Assembly (NCBI GenBank): GCA_052170315.1
Contig: JBQNAT010000001.1
Coordinates: 124,001-188,000, forward strand
Reading direction: 5' to 3'
Length of the DNA stretch: 64,000 bases
Source of the DNA: UBA9732 sp052170315
GTDB lineage: Bacteria; Spirochaetota; Spirochaetia; Sphaerochaetales; Sphaerochaetaceae
The notes beneath the pieces were generated by a model that did not search any database, was not told the origin of the DNA, and saw nothing but the letters and a program-made list of their open reading frames with translations. Made by a program: the position numbers and the translations under genes. Position 1 is the first letter of the stretch, and each line of letters opens with the position of its first letter. Below, piece after piece: positions 17,203-26,561 of this stretch.

Positions 17203-18183
17203 CTATGGCTGTAAAGCCGTATTTGTAAGATGACAGGCAACAAAATGCCCCGGCGTTATTTCTATAAGCGGAGGGTCTACTGAAGTACCGCAGCTTTGCA
17301 TGCACCGGTCACAGCGCGGCAGGAAGCGGCATCTGTCCGGGAGGTTCACGGGGGACGTAACTTCTCCGGTTATCAGTCTTCTTCGGGGTTTCTCTCCTCC
17401 TACCACGGGTCTGGCGATTGCCGAAAGCAGAGCCTGAGTGTAAGGGTGTATCTGATTTTTGAAAAGCTCATCGGACGAGGCCTTCTCAACCAGCTGTCCA
17501 AGGTACATTACAGCTATATCGTCCGAAAAATATTTAACAACCGAAAGATCGTGGGTAATGAAAATGTAGGTAAGCCCGAAATTCCTCTGCAACTGTTTCA
17601 GAAGGTTGAGTATCTGAGCCTGAATTGAGACGTCAAGCGCCGAAACCGGTTCGTCACATACTATCAGCCTGGGATTTACCGAAAGAGCGCGGGCAATACC
17701 TATTCTCTGCCTTCTTCCGCCGTCAAGCTCGTGCGGATAGCTGTTCATAAACCTGCGCGCAAGACCTACAGTATCCATAAGCTCAAGAGCGCGCTTTTCA
17801 ATGTCCTGCCTGCTTTTTTCAAGATGATGCTCACGGATAGGCTCGCTTATGTTCTGCATAACGCTCTGCCTCGGGTCCAACGAGGAAAACGGGTCCTGGA
17901 AAATTATCTGCATGTCCGTTCTGAGTTTTCTCATTTTCCTGCGGCTGAACTTGGTTATGTCCTGACCTTCGAAAACAATCTGACCCGATGTAGGCTCTAT
18001 AAGCTTAAGGATGGCTCTTCCGGTTGTTGACTTACCGCAGCCGGATTCGCCCACTATCCCCAAAGTCGTCCCTCTTTTTATCTCAAAGCTCACGCCGTCA
18101 ACGGCGTGGAGTTTTCCCTTAGGAGTGTCAAAGAATTTTGTAAGGTTGCTGACCTTAAGAATCACATCATCTTTTTCACTCAT
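17203..18183 (-). CDS. oppF: Oligopeptide ABC transporter ATP-binding protein (OppF/DppF)
   Basis: One of two ATPases energising peptide import. Walker A is GESGCGKSTT, the signature loop is LDGGRRQR (Ser replaced by Asp, a variant seen in some OppF proteins), and Walker B is LIVCDEP. The C-terminal extension has the cysteine-rich CRFLPRCDRCMQSC motif typical of Opp/Dpp ATPases. The ATG at 18183 is used, with AGAGGTG about six bases upstream; it overlaps the OppD stop by eight bases. About 326 residues. Confidence 0.9.
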   Translation of the reverse strand: MSEKDDVILKVSNLTKFFDTPKGKLHAVDGVSFEIKRGTTLGIVGESGCGKSTTGRAILKLIEPTSGQIVFEGQDITKFSRRKMRKLRTDMQIIFQDPFSSLDPRQSVMQNISEPIREHHLEKSRQDIEKRALELMDTVGLARRFMNSYPHELDGGRRQRIGIARALSVNPRLIVCDEPVSALDVSIQAQILNLLKQLQRNFGLTYIFITHDLSVVKYFSDDIAVMYLGQLVEKASSDELFKNQIHPYTQALLSAIARPVVGGEKPRRRLITGEVTSPVNLPDRCRFLPRCDRCMQSCGTSVDPPLIEITPGHFVACHLTNTALQP

Positions 18184-19171
18184 TTTCACACCTCTGAAGT
18201 TTAAACGAAGGGTCATCGTAGGCAAGACAGGCAGTAAGGTGCCCTCCGACATCCTTCAGCTCGGGAATAGCTGTTTTACATCTTTCCGTTGCATACATAC
18301 ACCTGGGCTCAAACGAACAGCCCTCAGGCAGGTGCGTCGGATCCGGCATGAGGCCTCTTATGGGAACAAGCTCCTCGCCTCGCTCCTTAAGGTTTGGAAG
18401 GGAATTGAACAACCCTTCCGTATAGGGATGCTTTGTATGGTTGAAAATATCGTCAGCGGTACCTATTTCAATAATTCTTCCGGCATACATGACCGCGACA
18501 TCGTCGCAGACCTCGGCCACAACACCCAAATCATGCGTTATCAGAAGCATTGACATGTGGTTGTGGTCTATCAGGTCCTTGATAAGGGCAAGCACCTGAG
18601 CCTGAATGGTCACATCCAGAGCCGTTGTGGGTTCATCGGCAATAAGAAGACCGGGATGGCAGGCCAAAGCAATGGCTATTACAACCCGCTGTTTCATGCC
18701 GCCGGAAAGCTGATGTGGATAATCATAGGCCCTTGAAGCGGAAATGCCCACCATTTCAAGCATCTCCTTAGCCTTTTCCATTGCGTCTTTCTTGCTAAGA
18801 TTTTCATGTATCTCAATACTTTCCGCAATCTGAAGCCCTACCGGTATCACAGGGTCAAGCGCCGTCATGGGGTCCTGAAAAATCATTGCGATTTCATTTC
18901 CCCTCATGCGCTCCAGTTCCTGTTCGCTCATTGAAAGCACGTCTTTGCCGTCAAGCGTAATGCTCCCGCCCTCTATCTTTCCGGGCGGATTGGGTACAAG
19001 GTTGAGTATGCTCAGCGCCGTTGTTGTCTTTCCTGCTCCGGTTTCACCGACAAGTCCCAGAGTCCTTTCCCTTCCTATTGAAAAACTAAGCCCGTTTATG
19101 GCTTCAACTACCCCGTCATCCGTCCGGAATTTTACAATAAGGTCTTTTATCTCAAGTATTTTATCATTCAT
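18176..19171 (-). CDS. oppD: Oligopeptide ABC transporter ATP-binding protein (OppD/DppD)
   Basis: Second ATPase of the peptide importer. Walker A GETGAGKTTT, signature LSGGMKQR and Walker B LLIADEP are intact, and the C-terminal oligopeptide motif has CSFEPRCMYATERC. The ATG at 19171 is preferred to the GTG at 19183 because GAGG lies six bases before it and overlaps the GTG. About 331 residues. It overlaps the end of OppF's start region and follows OppC by translational coupling. Confidence 0.9.
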   Translation of the reverse strand: MNDKILEIKDLIVKFRTDDGVVEAINGLSFSIGRERTLGLVGETGAGKTTTALSILNLVPNPPGKIEGGSITLDGKDVLSMSEQELERMRGNEIAMIFQDPMTALDPVIPVGLQIAESIEIHENLSKKDAMEKAKEMLEMVGISASRAYDYPHQLSGGMKQRVVIAIALACHPGLLIADEPTTALDVTIQAQVLALIKDLIDHNHMSMLLITHDLGVVAEVCDDVAVMYAGRIIEIGTADDIFNHTKHPYTEGLFNSLPNLKERGEELVPIRGLMPDPTHLPEGCSFEPRCMYATERCKTAIPELKDVGGHLTACLAYDDPSFKLQRCENE

Positions 19172-19179
19172 ACATATCC

Positions 19180-20085
19180 TCACTTCTTAAGCTTCGGGTC
19201 CATCGCGTCCCTGAGCCCGTCACCCAGAAGATTCAGAGCAAGGACTGTAAACATGATGGCAAGACCCGGAAAAAGACACATCCAGCCTGAAGAGCGGATG
19301 TAAGACCGTCCGTCTGAAAGCATTGCGCCCCACTCAGGAGTTGGAGGTGAAATTCCCACCCCCAGGAAGGAAAGCGATGAAGCGGATATTATGTTCGCGC
19401 CTACTTTAAGCGTTGTCTGTACTATTATAGGGCTAAGGCAGTTTGGAATAACATGCTTCAGTATGATTTTATACGTGGGAAGCCCAATGGCGTAGCCCGC
19501 CTCTATGTACTCGGTGTTGCGAACTGTCATAACCGAAGCCCTGGTTATCCTTGAGAAACTGGAGAAGGTGCCAAGGGCCATGGCAAACAGCAGCGACATC
19601 GTGCTGGTGCCCAGAATCGAGACTACTACAACTGCTATCATTATATAAGGTATGGAATAAAATATATCAGTCAACCTCATTACCAGATTGTCTATCGCCC
19701 CTCCGTAAAAACCTGCAAGGGCACCGAGTATCATTCCTATAAACAAGCCTATGGCTGTTGAGCCGAAACTTATGAACAGCGAATACTTTGCTCCATAAAG
19801 AACTCTGGCAAGGATATCGCGTCCCATATTGTCCGTACCGAACGGGTGTTTCCAGCAGGGGCTCATGAAGCGGTCACGAGTCATGGCAATTATCTGAGTA
19901 TCGTAATCGTAAACAATGGATGCGATGACTGTAGTTATCAGGAGCAGAATCACAAAAATCATGCCAATTACCGCTCCCTTGTTTTTAAGAAGCCTCCGCC
20001 AGGTTTCCTGACCAAGGGATCTTCCCTGAAGCTCAAGGAGCTTCTTTTCTTTCTCCGTATTTCTTATATGAAAAAAATTTGCCAC
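19180..20085 (-). CDS. oppC: Oligopeptide ABC transporter permease (OppC/DppC)
   Basis: Inner-membrane permease of 301 residues with a cytoplasmic N-terminal helix, a first transmembrane segment and five more. Diagnostic blocks are HPFGTDNMGRDILARVLYGA near residue 80 and the EAA loop EYIEAGYAIGLPTYKIILKHV near residue 190. It starts 3 nt after OppB's stop and its own stop overlaps the leader of OppD, consistent with a tight operon. Confidence 0.92.
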   Translation of the reverse strand: MANFFHIRNTEKEKKLLELQGRSLGQETWRRLLKNKGAVIGMIFVILLLITTVIASIVYDYDTQIIAMTRDRFMSPCWKHPFGTDNMGRDILARVLYGAKYSLFISFGSTAIGLFIGMILGALAGFYGGAIDNLVMRLTDIFYSIPYIMIAVVVVSILGTSTMSLLFAMALGTFSSFSRITRASVMTVRNTEYIEAGYAIGLPTYKIILKHVIPNCLSPIIVQTTLKVGANIISASSLSFLGVGISPPTPEWGAMLSDGRSYIRSSGWMCLFPGLAIMFTVLALNLLGDGLRDAMDPKLKK

Positions 20086-20088
20086 AAT

Positions 20089-21024
20089 CTACCTCTTGTT
20101 GGAATACTGCGCTTTGATTCTGGGGTCGCAGAAAGCATAAATGATATCTACAACAAGATTGATAACAGCCATAAGCACGCAGCAGAGTATTATTGAACCG
20201 GTTACCATGGGTGTATCTCTTTTATTTATTGAGTCAACCACAAGTCTTCCTATACCGGGCCAGCCGAAGACGGTTTCCGCAAGCGCGGAGCCGGTCATGA
20301 CAAAGGAAAACTGCATTCCTATTGCGGTTATGATAGGTATCATGGCGTTGCGCAGCCCATGATTTATAAGAAGCCTTCTTCTTGAAACGCCCTTGGCTTT
20401 ACAGGTTACCATGTAATCCTGCCTTATTACGTCCAGCATGGCGCTGCGCGTGGTTCTTGTAAGCAGGGCGGCAAGACTGAGCCCAACCGTTACAGCCGGC
20501 AGTATAAGATATTTGAAGCTTCCGGTACCTCCCGAAGGCAGCCAGCCCAGATGAAGCGAAAAGATGATTATCAGCATAAGTCCAAGCCAGAAGTTCGGCA
20601 TTGAAACTCCGAAAAGCGCCAGCACCGTTGCTGCGGTGTCCTTCCATGTGCTCTGGTGCAGCGCGGTATAGATACCCAGCGGTATAGAAACAATGCAGGC
20701 GAAGAGAACCGCCGAACCTCCAAGCATAAGCGTCATGTTAAGCCTTCCCATAAAGGTCTTGAATACGTCAAGACCGCTTATGTAGGACTTGCCCATGTCC
20801 CCCATTACCATTCCCTTCACATAGCGGAAATATCTTATTAGAAACGGGTCGTTAAGCCCCATTTCCTCTCTTAAGGCCTCCTGCTGGGCAACTGTGGCGT
20901 TTTCGGGCAGTATCTGCATTACGGGGTCTCCCCCCGCAAGAGCCATGGCCCAGAAAATCAGAAGAGAAGTTGCCAGTATGGTCGGTATCATGAGAAACAG
21001 GCGTTTAAGTATATATCGTATCAT
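20089..21024 (-). CDS. oppB: Oligopeptide ABC transporter permease (OppB/DppB)
   Basis: Partner permease of 311 residues. It opens with the typical MIRYILKRLFLMIPTI helix and contains the EAA loop DVIRQDYMVTCKAKGVSRRR and the C-terminal ALAETVFGWPGIGRL block that identifies OppB/DppB. Six predicted helices. The ribosome site is weak (GAGA), which together with two upstream hairpins would lower its expression relative to the binding protein. Confidence 0.92.
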   Translation of the reverse strand: MIRYILKRLFLMIPTILATSLLIFWAMALAGGDPVMQILPENATVAQQEALREEMGLNDPFLIRYFRYVKGMVMGDMGKSYISGLDVFKTFMGRLNMTLMLGGSAVLFACIVSIPLGIYTALHQSTWKDTAATVLALFGVSMPNFWLGLMLIIIFSLHLGWLPSGGTGSFKYLILPAVTVGLSLAALLTRTTRSAMLDVIRQDYMVTCKAKGVSRRRLLINHGLRNAMIPIITAIGMQFSFVMTGSALAETVFGWPGIGRLVVDSINKRDTPMVTGSIILCCVLMAVINLVVDIIYAFCDPRIKAQYSNKR

Positions 21025-21088
21025 TACGAGTCTCTGGTTCTTTATTTTTAATCACTTTATTCGACAGGCTGTGATTAAGTCCGATATA

Positions 21089-21135
21089 AAGCCCGACATC
21101 AGGCTTGACATGAAGGCAGGCAATTGCCCGCCTTC
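21089..21135 (-). other. Two stem-loops between oppA and oppB
   Basis: On the minus strand, GAAGGC-G-GGCAATTGCC-T-GCCTTC (21135-21112) is a near-perfect 24-nt palindrome. It is followed by AAGCCT-GATGTC-GGGCTT (21106-21089) and then TTTATAT. The second resembles a leaky terminator. Together they probably make the binding-protein message more abundant than the permease message. Confidence 0.55.
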
Positions 21136-21160
21136 CGTCATTAAGGTTAAAAAATACGTT

Positions 21161-22720
21161 TCACTGCTCAACGTAGGCAAGCGACCAGTCGTGATTACCG
21201 CCGCCGAAAATCTGAGCCCCCCTGAGGTTCTTATTGAAGGCAATAACAAGATCCGGAACATAGAGAGGAATCTGAGGAACAAGTTCCACAAAGTAGTTCT
21301 GAAGCTCGTAAGAAGCTTTCAGCCTGGCCTCAGGGTCCTTTGTTGTAAGAACCTTGTCGGCCATTTCATCTACATATGAATCTGAAAGATGGTGATAATT
21401 CGTCGGGAAATCAGTGTAAAAAAGCTCTCTGTAAGTTTCATCTACACGCGCGCCTATATTCCATCTCCACAGGAACATCTGCTGATGGCCCTTGGCACAT
21501 TCGGATTTGAGCGTGGCCTGGTCCATGGATTTAATGGTTACGTTTATTCCTATTGCCTTAAGGTTTGCCTGAATTATGGGAGCAATGGTTTTGTACGGAT
21601 CATCCGTTGCGGCTGTAAGCTCAACATTAAGTTCACCTTCCCTGTATCCGGCTTCCTTAAGAAGTGCCTTCGCTCTCTCAACATCATAGGCATAACCGCC
21701 TTTGACTTCATTGTTGTCAAGGAAGCTCCATGCGCCTCTGTTCAGCACTGAGGTCTGCCACTTTCCGCGGCCGTCAAGCACGATGTCAATTATAGCTTCC
21801 TTATCTATTGCACAGGAAATTGCCTGGCGGAGTTTTCGGTTGTCAAAGGGCTTTGCGCTTACATTGAAGCCCATATAGAACAGCCTTGTGCCTGCCTGCG
21901 TATGCACCGTGAGCCTTGAGTCATCCTTCAGGAACTGCAAATCTGTTGTAGGAGGGTCGATACAAACATCTATTTCTCCATTCTGAAGAGCAATGGCTCT
22001 CTGTGAGGCTTCAAGAAGAAACCTGAATTCTATTCTTGGAGAAACGCCCGCGTTCTTCGTATCCCAGTAGTTGGGGTCTTTCACATAGGAGCAGTACTGT
22101 CCTTCCTTCCAGGTCTCAAAAATATAGGGCCCGCTTCCGACAAGCCACGGCTCTTTGTTGTTCGGGTCTTCATACGCGGCCTTTGAAACGATTGAAAGCG
22201 GATAGGCGCAAAGATTGTAGATAAGTTCGTTGGAGAATTCAGAAGTCTCTATTTCAACTTCATATTTCCCAATAGCTTTTACATCCTTTATGAGCGTCAG
22301 AGTACCTGAAACCTTGCTCTTTGTAACATCATTGCTTCGTGCCCTGTTCAGAGTAAAAGCAACGTCTTCGGCTGTAAGCGGTGTTCCGTTGTTAAAATGG
22401 ACATTTTCAAACAGCCTGAAACGCAGATGGGTATCATCCGTCCATTCCCAGCTTTGCGCTATCTCTGGCGTAAGCTCATAGCCCTTGTTCGGGTTTGCGC
22501 TTATCAGACGCTCATGGGTCAGCGCAAAACAGTTGTTGTTAATCTGGTCATTCTGCATCATCGGCTGCTGGCTGTTTATTTCCTGGGCAACGCCTATGAC
22601 CAGAGAATTCTTTACTTTGGTTCCGCTTTCAGTTCCGATTTTGTTTTCACTCGAGCCGCCTGCAAAAATCAGACCGCAGGCAAAAAGAGCTGTAAAAATA
22701 CACACTGGAATTTTTTTCAT
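21161..22720 (-). CDS. oppA: Peptide/nickel-type ABC substrate-binding protein (family 5)
   Basis: Extracytoplasmic receptor for oligopeptides or dipeptides, 519 residues. It has a signal peptide with a possible relaxed lipobox (LFAC) and a second small-residue region FAGGSSE; which one is used is unclear. The family-5 pattern is clear: LTPEIAQSWEWTDDTHLRFRL, then FNNGTPLTAEDVAFTLNRA. AAAGGGAGAT precedes the ATG. First gene of the operon, under a strong promoter. Confidence 0.92.
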   Translation of the reverse strand: MKKIPVCIFTALFACGLIFAGGSSENKIGTESGTKVKNSLVIGVAQEINSQQPMMQNDQINNNCFALTHERLISANPNKGYELTPEIAQSWEWTDDTHLRFRLFENVHFNNGTPLTAEDVAFTLNRARSNDVTKSKVSGTLTLIKDVKAIGKYEVEIETSEFSNELIYNLCAYPLSIVSKAAYEDPNNKEPWLVGSGPYIFETWKEGQYCSYVKDPNYWDTKNAGVSPRIEFRFLLEASQRAIALQNGEIDVCIDPPTTDLQFLKDDSRLTVHTQAGTRLFYMGFNVSAKPFDNRKLRQAISCAIDKEAIIDIVLDGRGKWQTSVLNRGAWSFLDNNEVKGGYAYDVERAKALLKEAGYREGELNVELTAATDDPYKTIAPIIQANLKAIGINVTIKSMDQATLKSECAKGHQQMFLWRWNIGARVDETYRELFYTDFPTNYHHLSDSYVDEMADKVLTTKDPEARLKASYELQNYFVELVPQIPLYVPDLVIAFNKNLRGAQIFGGGNHDWSLAYVEQ

Positions 22721-22751
22721 TTCTATCTCCCTTTACAATGTCTTTTGGTTA

Positions 22752-22779
22752 ATTCTAACATTCCATTACCATATGTCAA
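22752..22779 (-). promoter_or_regulatory. Promoter of the opp operon
   Basis: Perfect TTGACA, 16 bases, TAGAAT, about 32 nt before the oppA start. Confidence 0.7.
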
Positions 22780-23148
22780 CAAAAAGAGGGAAAACAACTC
22801 TAATTGGCGTATATGAGGTTCTCTGGGGCTATTGGGTTGACTGGGGCGATTAAAGACGATTAAGGCTGCTAAAATTAATGGAATCAGCAGTTTTTCGGAA
22901 TATGAGCATAATGAGACAAATATTCCACATAAGGACAGGCTGCAGGCATACACTTTTCCGCCAGCTCTGTGCAGACAAATTTCTTAATGTACTGCGTCAT
23001 GCTTTTTATTTAATTATTCAAATTAAACAAAAAGTAATAGGGCCCTAAAACCAATTTATTCTTTCATCTCTAAATTTTGGTGTTTCACAGTCCTGATAAG
23101 TCAACTGTTTTTTCTCTTTCATTTACAGCACACCTAAAGATTTGCAAT
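22780..23148 (+). other. Gene-free AT-rich stretch
   Basis: About 370 nt between the opp promoter and the NTF2-like gene. Short frames here have no recognisable content and no ribosome site. It is richer in A+T than the flanking operons. No terminator, RNA gene or repeat could be made out. Confidence 0.4.
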
Positions 23149-23517
23149 CTATACAATCGGTCTCCCTGTGTTCATTGATTTTCTAAATTCAGGGATCGGA
23201 CCGTCATCAGACCAATATTCATCCATTTCTGTTATCAAATCATTTTTTATTTTTATAAAACTTACAACATGAAATGAAACGTTCTTATCTACCCTGAACA
23301 CTCGTACAGCCACGATTATAGTATTTTTAGCTTCTTCTACTCTTTCAATCTCTCCATCCCATTCTCCGGGATATTCACAATTCACTTTTATATATTCCTG
23401 CACAGAAAACCGTTCATTTGTGCAATGCCATCGTATTACAGCTTCTTTACAAAAAAAATTCTCAAGAGTTGTTTTATTCTTTGATAAAACACTTTTAACA
23501 AATAAACTTATATCCAT
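23149..23517 (-). CDS. NTF2-like/SnoaL-fold small protein, function unknown
   Basis: A 122-residue protein with the general NTF2-like pattern: an N-terminal helix, FCKEAVIRWHCTNERFSVQEYIKV resembling the cone lid, and alternating strands ending ITEMDEYWSD, similar to the last strand of SnoaL-like proteins. GAGG lies about nine bases before the ATG. Its codon use and the surrounding DNA are more AT-rich than neighbours, so it may have been acquired. No operon partner. It could bind a small hydrophobic ligand or be an inactive fold; nothing in the context decides. Confidence 0.6.
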   Translation of the reverse strand: MDISLFVKSVLSKNKTTLENFFCKEAVIRWHCTNERFSVQEYIKVNCEYPGEWDGEIERVEEAKNTIIVAVRVFRVDKNVSFHVVSFIKIKNDLITEMDEYWSDDGPIPEFRKSMNTGRPIV

Positions 23518-23706
23518 TTCAATCTGCCTCGAAAAGTCTGTTTTAAAAAAACTTTTTAATATTGTACCATATTTTACCTGACTTTATGGATATAACATTT
23601 GATTGTAAAGATTACTTTTTTCTCTCTTCAAGGCTGTTCTTTTCTGTTTTCGCCTGGGCAAATTTAAAGTCCTACTTTCTCATTGAACTCATGAAGCCCA
23701 CAAAGA

Positions 23707-23733
23707 GGGGCTGGCGCGCAAAACGCCAGCCCC
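23707..23733 (-). terminator. Terminator hairpin downstream of serC
   Basis: Perfect ten-base stem GGGGCTGGCG / CGCCAGCCCC with a seven-base loop, 36 nt past the serC stop; on the minus strand TCTTTG follows. The stem is strong and the U tract short. Confidence 0.6.
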
Positions 23734-23768
23734 GGTCTAAATGGATGGAAAATAATAAATGAAGTCTG

Positions 23769-24854
23769 TTATTTGTGCTCTGCCTCGAACTTTTTGAGGA
23801 AGTCAACCAAAGCGACAACGCCTTCCTTAGGCATTGCGTTGTAGATTGAAGCTCTGAGTCCGCCGACAGACTTGTGACCCTTGAGGTTGTCGTAGCCCGC
23901 GGCCTTTGTGGCGGCAACTACTTCAGCGTCAAGCTCAGCGCTTTCCGTTACGAACGGAATGTTCATCAGGGAGCGGTCTTTCTTTACAACTGTGCCCCTG
24001 AACATTTTTGAAGAGTCAAGGAAATCGTAGAAGACCTTAGCCTTGTCCTGATTTATTTTGTCCATAGCAGCAAGGCCGCCAAGATCCTTAAGGTACTTGA
24101 AAACCTTTCCGCAGCAATATATTGCCCAGCAGTTAGGAGTATTGTACATGCTTCCGGCATCGGCATGAGTCTTGTATTGCAGATAGATGGGAAGTTCTGT
24201 CAGGTCGTCGCGTATCAAATCCTCACGGATGATAACAACAACCATTCCGGCAGGTCCTACGTTCTTCTGTACGCCGGCATAAATAAGGCCGTAATCTGAA
24301 ACGTTGCAGGGCCTTGAAAGGAACATGGAACTCTGGTCCGAAACAAGGATGTGACCCTTTGTGTTGGGAAGATTCTTCCATGTGACGCCATGGATTGTTT
24401 CGTTTTCACAGATGTAGACATAGTCTGCGTCTTCGGGGATATCAAGATTCGAGCAGTCAGGAACATAGGTATAGTTCTTATCTTTGGAGGAAGCGGCAAC
24501 AATAACTTCACCGACCTTCTTAGCCTCTGCTATTGCTTTCTTTGACCAGGCACCGGTTTCAATGTAAACGGCTTTTTTGTTCTTCATAAGATTCATAGGA
24601 ATCATTGAGAACTGAAGGGTCGCGCCGCCCTGAATGAACAGGACCTTGTAGTTGTCCGGGATGCCCATCAAATCTCTCAGGTCTTTCTCCGCATCATCAA
24701 TTATCTGCTGATAGACCTTTGACCTGTGGCTCATTTCCATAACACACATTCCGCTTCCACGATAGTTCATCATCTCATCACGAATCTCTTCCAGAACCGG
24801 TTCGGGCATCATAGCCGGACCTGCCGAGAAATTGAATACACGATTGTACTTCAT
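23769..24854 (-). CDS. serC: Phosphoserine aminotransferase
   Basis: PLP enzyme that converts 3-phosphohydroxypyruvate and glutamate to phosphoserine in serine synthesis. It opens with the diagnostic NFSAGPAMMPEPVLEE and has the PLP-lysine block LIYAGVQKNVGPAG plus QGGATLQFSMIPMNL. The ATG at 24854 is chosen over the frame start at 24950 because GGAGG lies five bases upstream. About 361 residues, usual length. No serA or serB is adjacent. The product would feed the serine acetyltransferase at 2.2 kb. Confidence 0.93.
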   Translation of the reverse strand: MKYNRVFNFSAGPAMMPEPVLEEIRDEMMNYRGSGMCVMEMSHRSKVYQQIIDDAEKDLRDLMGIPDNYKVLFIQGGATLQFSMIPMNLMKNKKAVYIETGAWSKKAIAEAKKVGEVIVAASSKDKNYTYVPDCSNLDIPEDADYVYICENETIHGVTWKNLPNTKGHILVSDQSSMFLSRPCNVSDYGLIYAGVQKNVGPAGMVVVIIREDLIRDDLTELPIYLQYKTHADAGSMYNTPNCWAIYCCGKVFKYLKDLGGLAAMDKINQDKAKVFYDFLDSSKMFRGTVVKKDRSLMNIPFVTESAELDAEVVAATKAAGYDNLKGHKSVGGLRASIYNAMPKEGVVALVDFLKKFEAEHK

Positions 24855-24912
24855 ATAATCCTCCGGGTGATTACCAAAAGCCCATGCTTTGTGGCAGTCC
24901 ATAGTTGTTCTT

Positions 24913-24940
24913 ATTTTAAGACTACACCCTGTTGCAACAA
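24913..24940 (-). promoter_or_regulatory. Candidate serC promoter
   Basis: TTGTTG, 16 bases, TAAAAT, about 59 nt before the serC start. A plausible but unproven match. Confidence 0.35.
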
Positions 24941-25048
24941 AACGCAACAAAAAAATGAGTAAAAAAACGCAAAAACGGGCATAAAAACGGTACTTAAAAT
25001 AAAGTAGAACTATTACAAAAACGATTTACAAAACTGATTTTAAAAAAC

Positions 25049-25077
25049 AAAAAGCAACTGCCTAAAAAGCAACTGCC
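25049..25077. repeat. Tandem 14-bp direct repeat
   Basis: Two exact copies of AAAAAGCAACTGCC separated by one T, in the serC-MATE divergent region. It could be a paired binding site; nothing links it to a known regulator. Confidence 0.5.
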
Positions 25078-25146
25078 GCATACCTTCCTACGGAAACGGA
25101 TAAAGAATATACTTGGCATATTAAGGCAAGGTATTTAAGGCGGAAT

Positions 25147-26532
25147 ATGAGTGCAGTGTTGAAATTCGGAAGGAAATCGGAAGTTGATATGACAAAAGGC
25201 GCAATATTCCCTCAGTTAATCAGCTTTGCGCTGCCTCTTTTTCTTGGCAGCCTTTTCCAGCAGCTTTACAATACTGTGGATACATGGGTTGTGGGTAACT
25301 TCGTCGGTAAAAACTCTTTCTCCGCGGTAGGAACGCTTGCATCTGTAACAAACCTTGTAATCAGCTTTTTCATGGGCTTCTCAAGCGGCGCCAGCGTGAT
25401 TATTTCACACTACTTCGGGGCAAAAGACAGCGAAAACGTAAACCGTACAACTCATACTTTTCTTGCAGTGACACTGATAATGTGCGCGGTGCTCACCTTC
25501 TTTGGCCTTGCCATAATACCGGTCATGCTCAGTATCCTGAAGTCCCCTGCCGAGGTTGCCGCTGAACAGCGAATCTATCTTTCAATTTATTTCGGTGGCG
25601 TTTCGGGGCTTCTTATATACAACATGGGCTCTGCAGTACTCAGGGCAATCGGGGATTCCACAAACCCGTTTTTATTCCTTGCAGTGTCAGCACTGCTGAA
25701 CACAGGTCTGGACCTTCTCTTTGTAATAGTTTTCAAAATGGGAACGGCGGGCGTTGCCTACGCAACAATCATTTCCCAGATGATATCGGCTATTCTGGTA
25801 ATGACAGTCCTTTTCAGAACACATACCAGCGTAAAAATAAATCTTAAGAAGTTAAAGATTTACGGATACATTCTGAAAAAGATACTCAAAGTTGGGTTGC
25901 CTTCAGCGCTTCAGATGTCCATAACATCGTTTTCCAACATTTTCGTGCAGTCCTATATCAACTATTTCGGAGCCGATGTAATGGGCGGCTGGACAGCCTA
26001 TATAAAGGTTGACCAGCTGGTGCTGCTGCCCATGCAGTCAATCGCTTTGGGAACTCAGACATTTGTAGGGCAGAACCTTGGACTGGGACAGGCTGAAAGG
26101 GCGCGCAGGGGAGTAAGAATTTCCCTTATCATGTCACTGATTGCGACCTCTGCTCTTATTTCTCTGGTCATCCCTCTTGCGAAACAGATAGTCGAGCTTT
26201 TCATAGGCTATGCGGAAAACGGAGTTATCTTCTACGGGACAATGTTCCTTACCTATCTTACTCCCGCATACCTGCTTCCCTGCTTCAATCAGATTTACGC
26301 CGGAGCCCTGAGAGGCTCGGGAGTCTCCGGCATTCCTATGGGAGCCATGCTGTTTTCCTTTGTCTTCTTCAGGCAGATTTATCTCTACCTGGTTTCGCGC
26401 TTTGTCAGTAACACAATTCTGCCAATAGCAATGGGCTATCCGGCAGGCTGGCTTGTATGCAGCCTGATACTGATATTTTTTTACAGAATATTTTTTACGG
26501 ACGAAAAGCTGAAAAAAAGCGCCCTTGTATGA
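25147..26532 (+). CDS. MATE-family efflux protein
   Basis: Multidrug/toxin antiporter of the inner membrane, 461 residues with twelve predicted helices in two related halves. It begins with the family pattern MTKGAIFPQLISFALPLFLG, then LYNTVDTWVVGNFVG. AAGGCGG lies just before the ATG. It stands alone and is followed by a good hairpin. Substrate and coupling ion (sodium or proton) cannot be told from sequence. Confidence 0.9.
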   Translation: MSAVLKFGRKSEVDMTKGAIFPQLISFALPLFLGSLFQQLYNTVDTWVVGNFVGKNSFSAVGTLASVTNLVISFFMGFSSGASVIISHYFGAKDSENVNRTTHTFLAVTLIMCAVLTFFGLAIIPVMLSILKSPAEVAAEQRIYLSIYFGGVSGLLIYNMGSAVLRAIGDSTNPFLFLAVSALLNTGLDLLFVIVFKMGTAGVAYATIISQMISAILVMTVLFRTHTSVKINLKKLKIYGYILKKILKVGLPSALQMSITSFSNIFVQSYINYFGADVMGGWTAYIKVDQLVLLPMQSIALGTQTFVGQNLGLGQAERARRGVRISLIMSLIATSALISLVIPLAKQIVELFIGYAENGVIFYGTMFLTYLTPAYLLPCFNQIYAGALRGSGVSGIPMGAMLFSFVFFRQIYLYLVSRFVSNTILPIAMGYPAGWLVCSLILIFFYRIFFTDEKLKKSALV

Positions 26533-26534
26533 AC

Positions 26535-26552
26535 GGCGGAATAAAGTCCGCC
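26535..26552 (+). terminator. Terminator after the MATE gene
   Basis: GGCGGA-ATAAAG-TCCGCC stem-loop two bases after the stop, followed by GAACTTTGTTTATTT. It also lies in the 29-nt gap to the convergent secreted-protein gene. Confidence 0.5.
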
Positions 26553-26561
26553 GAACTTTGT

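Noticed and set aside
25083..25140. Riboswitch-like folding upstream of the MATE gene
   Set aside because: Only short complementary segments could be paired by eye; no known riboswitch core is recognisable.
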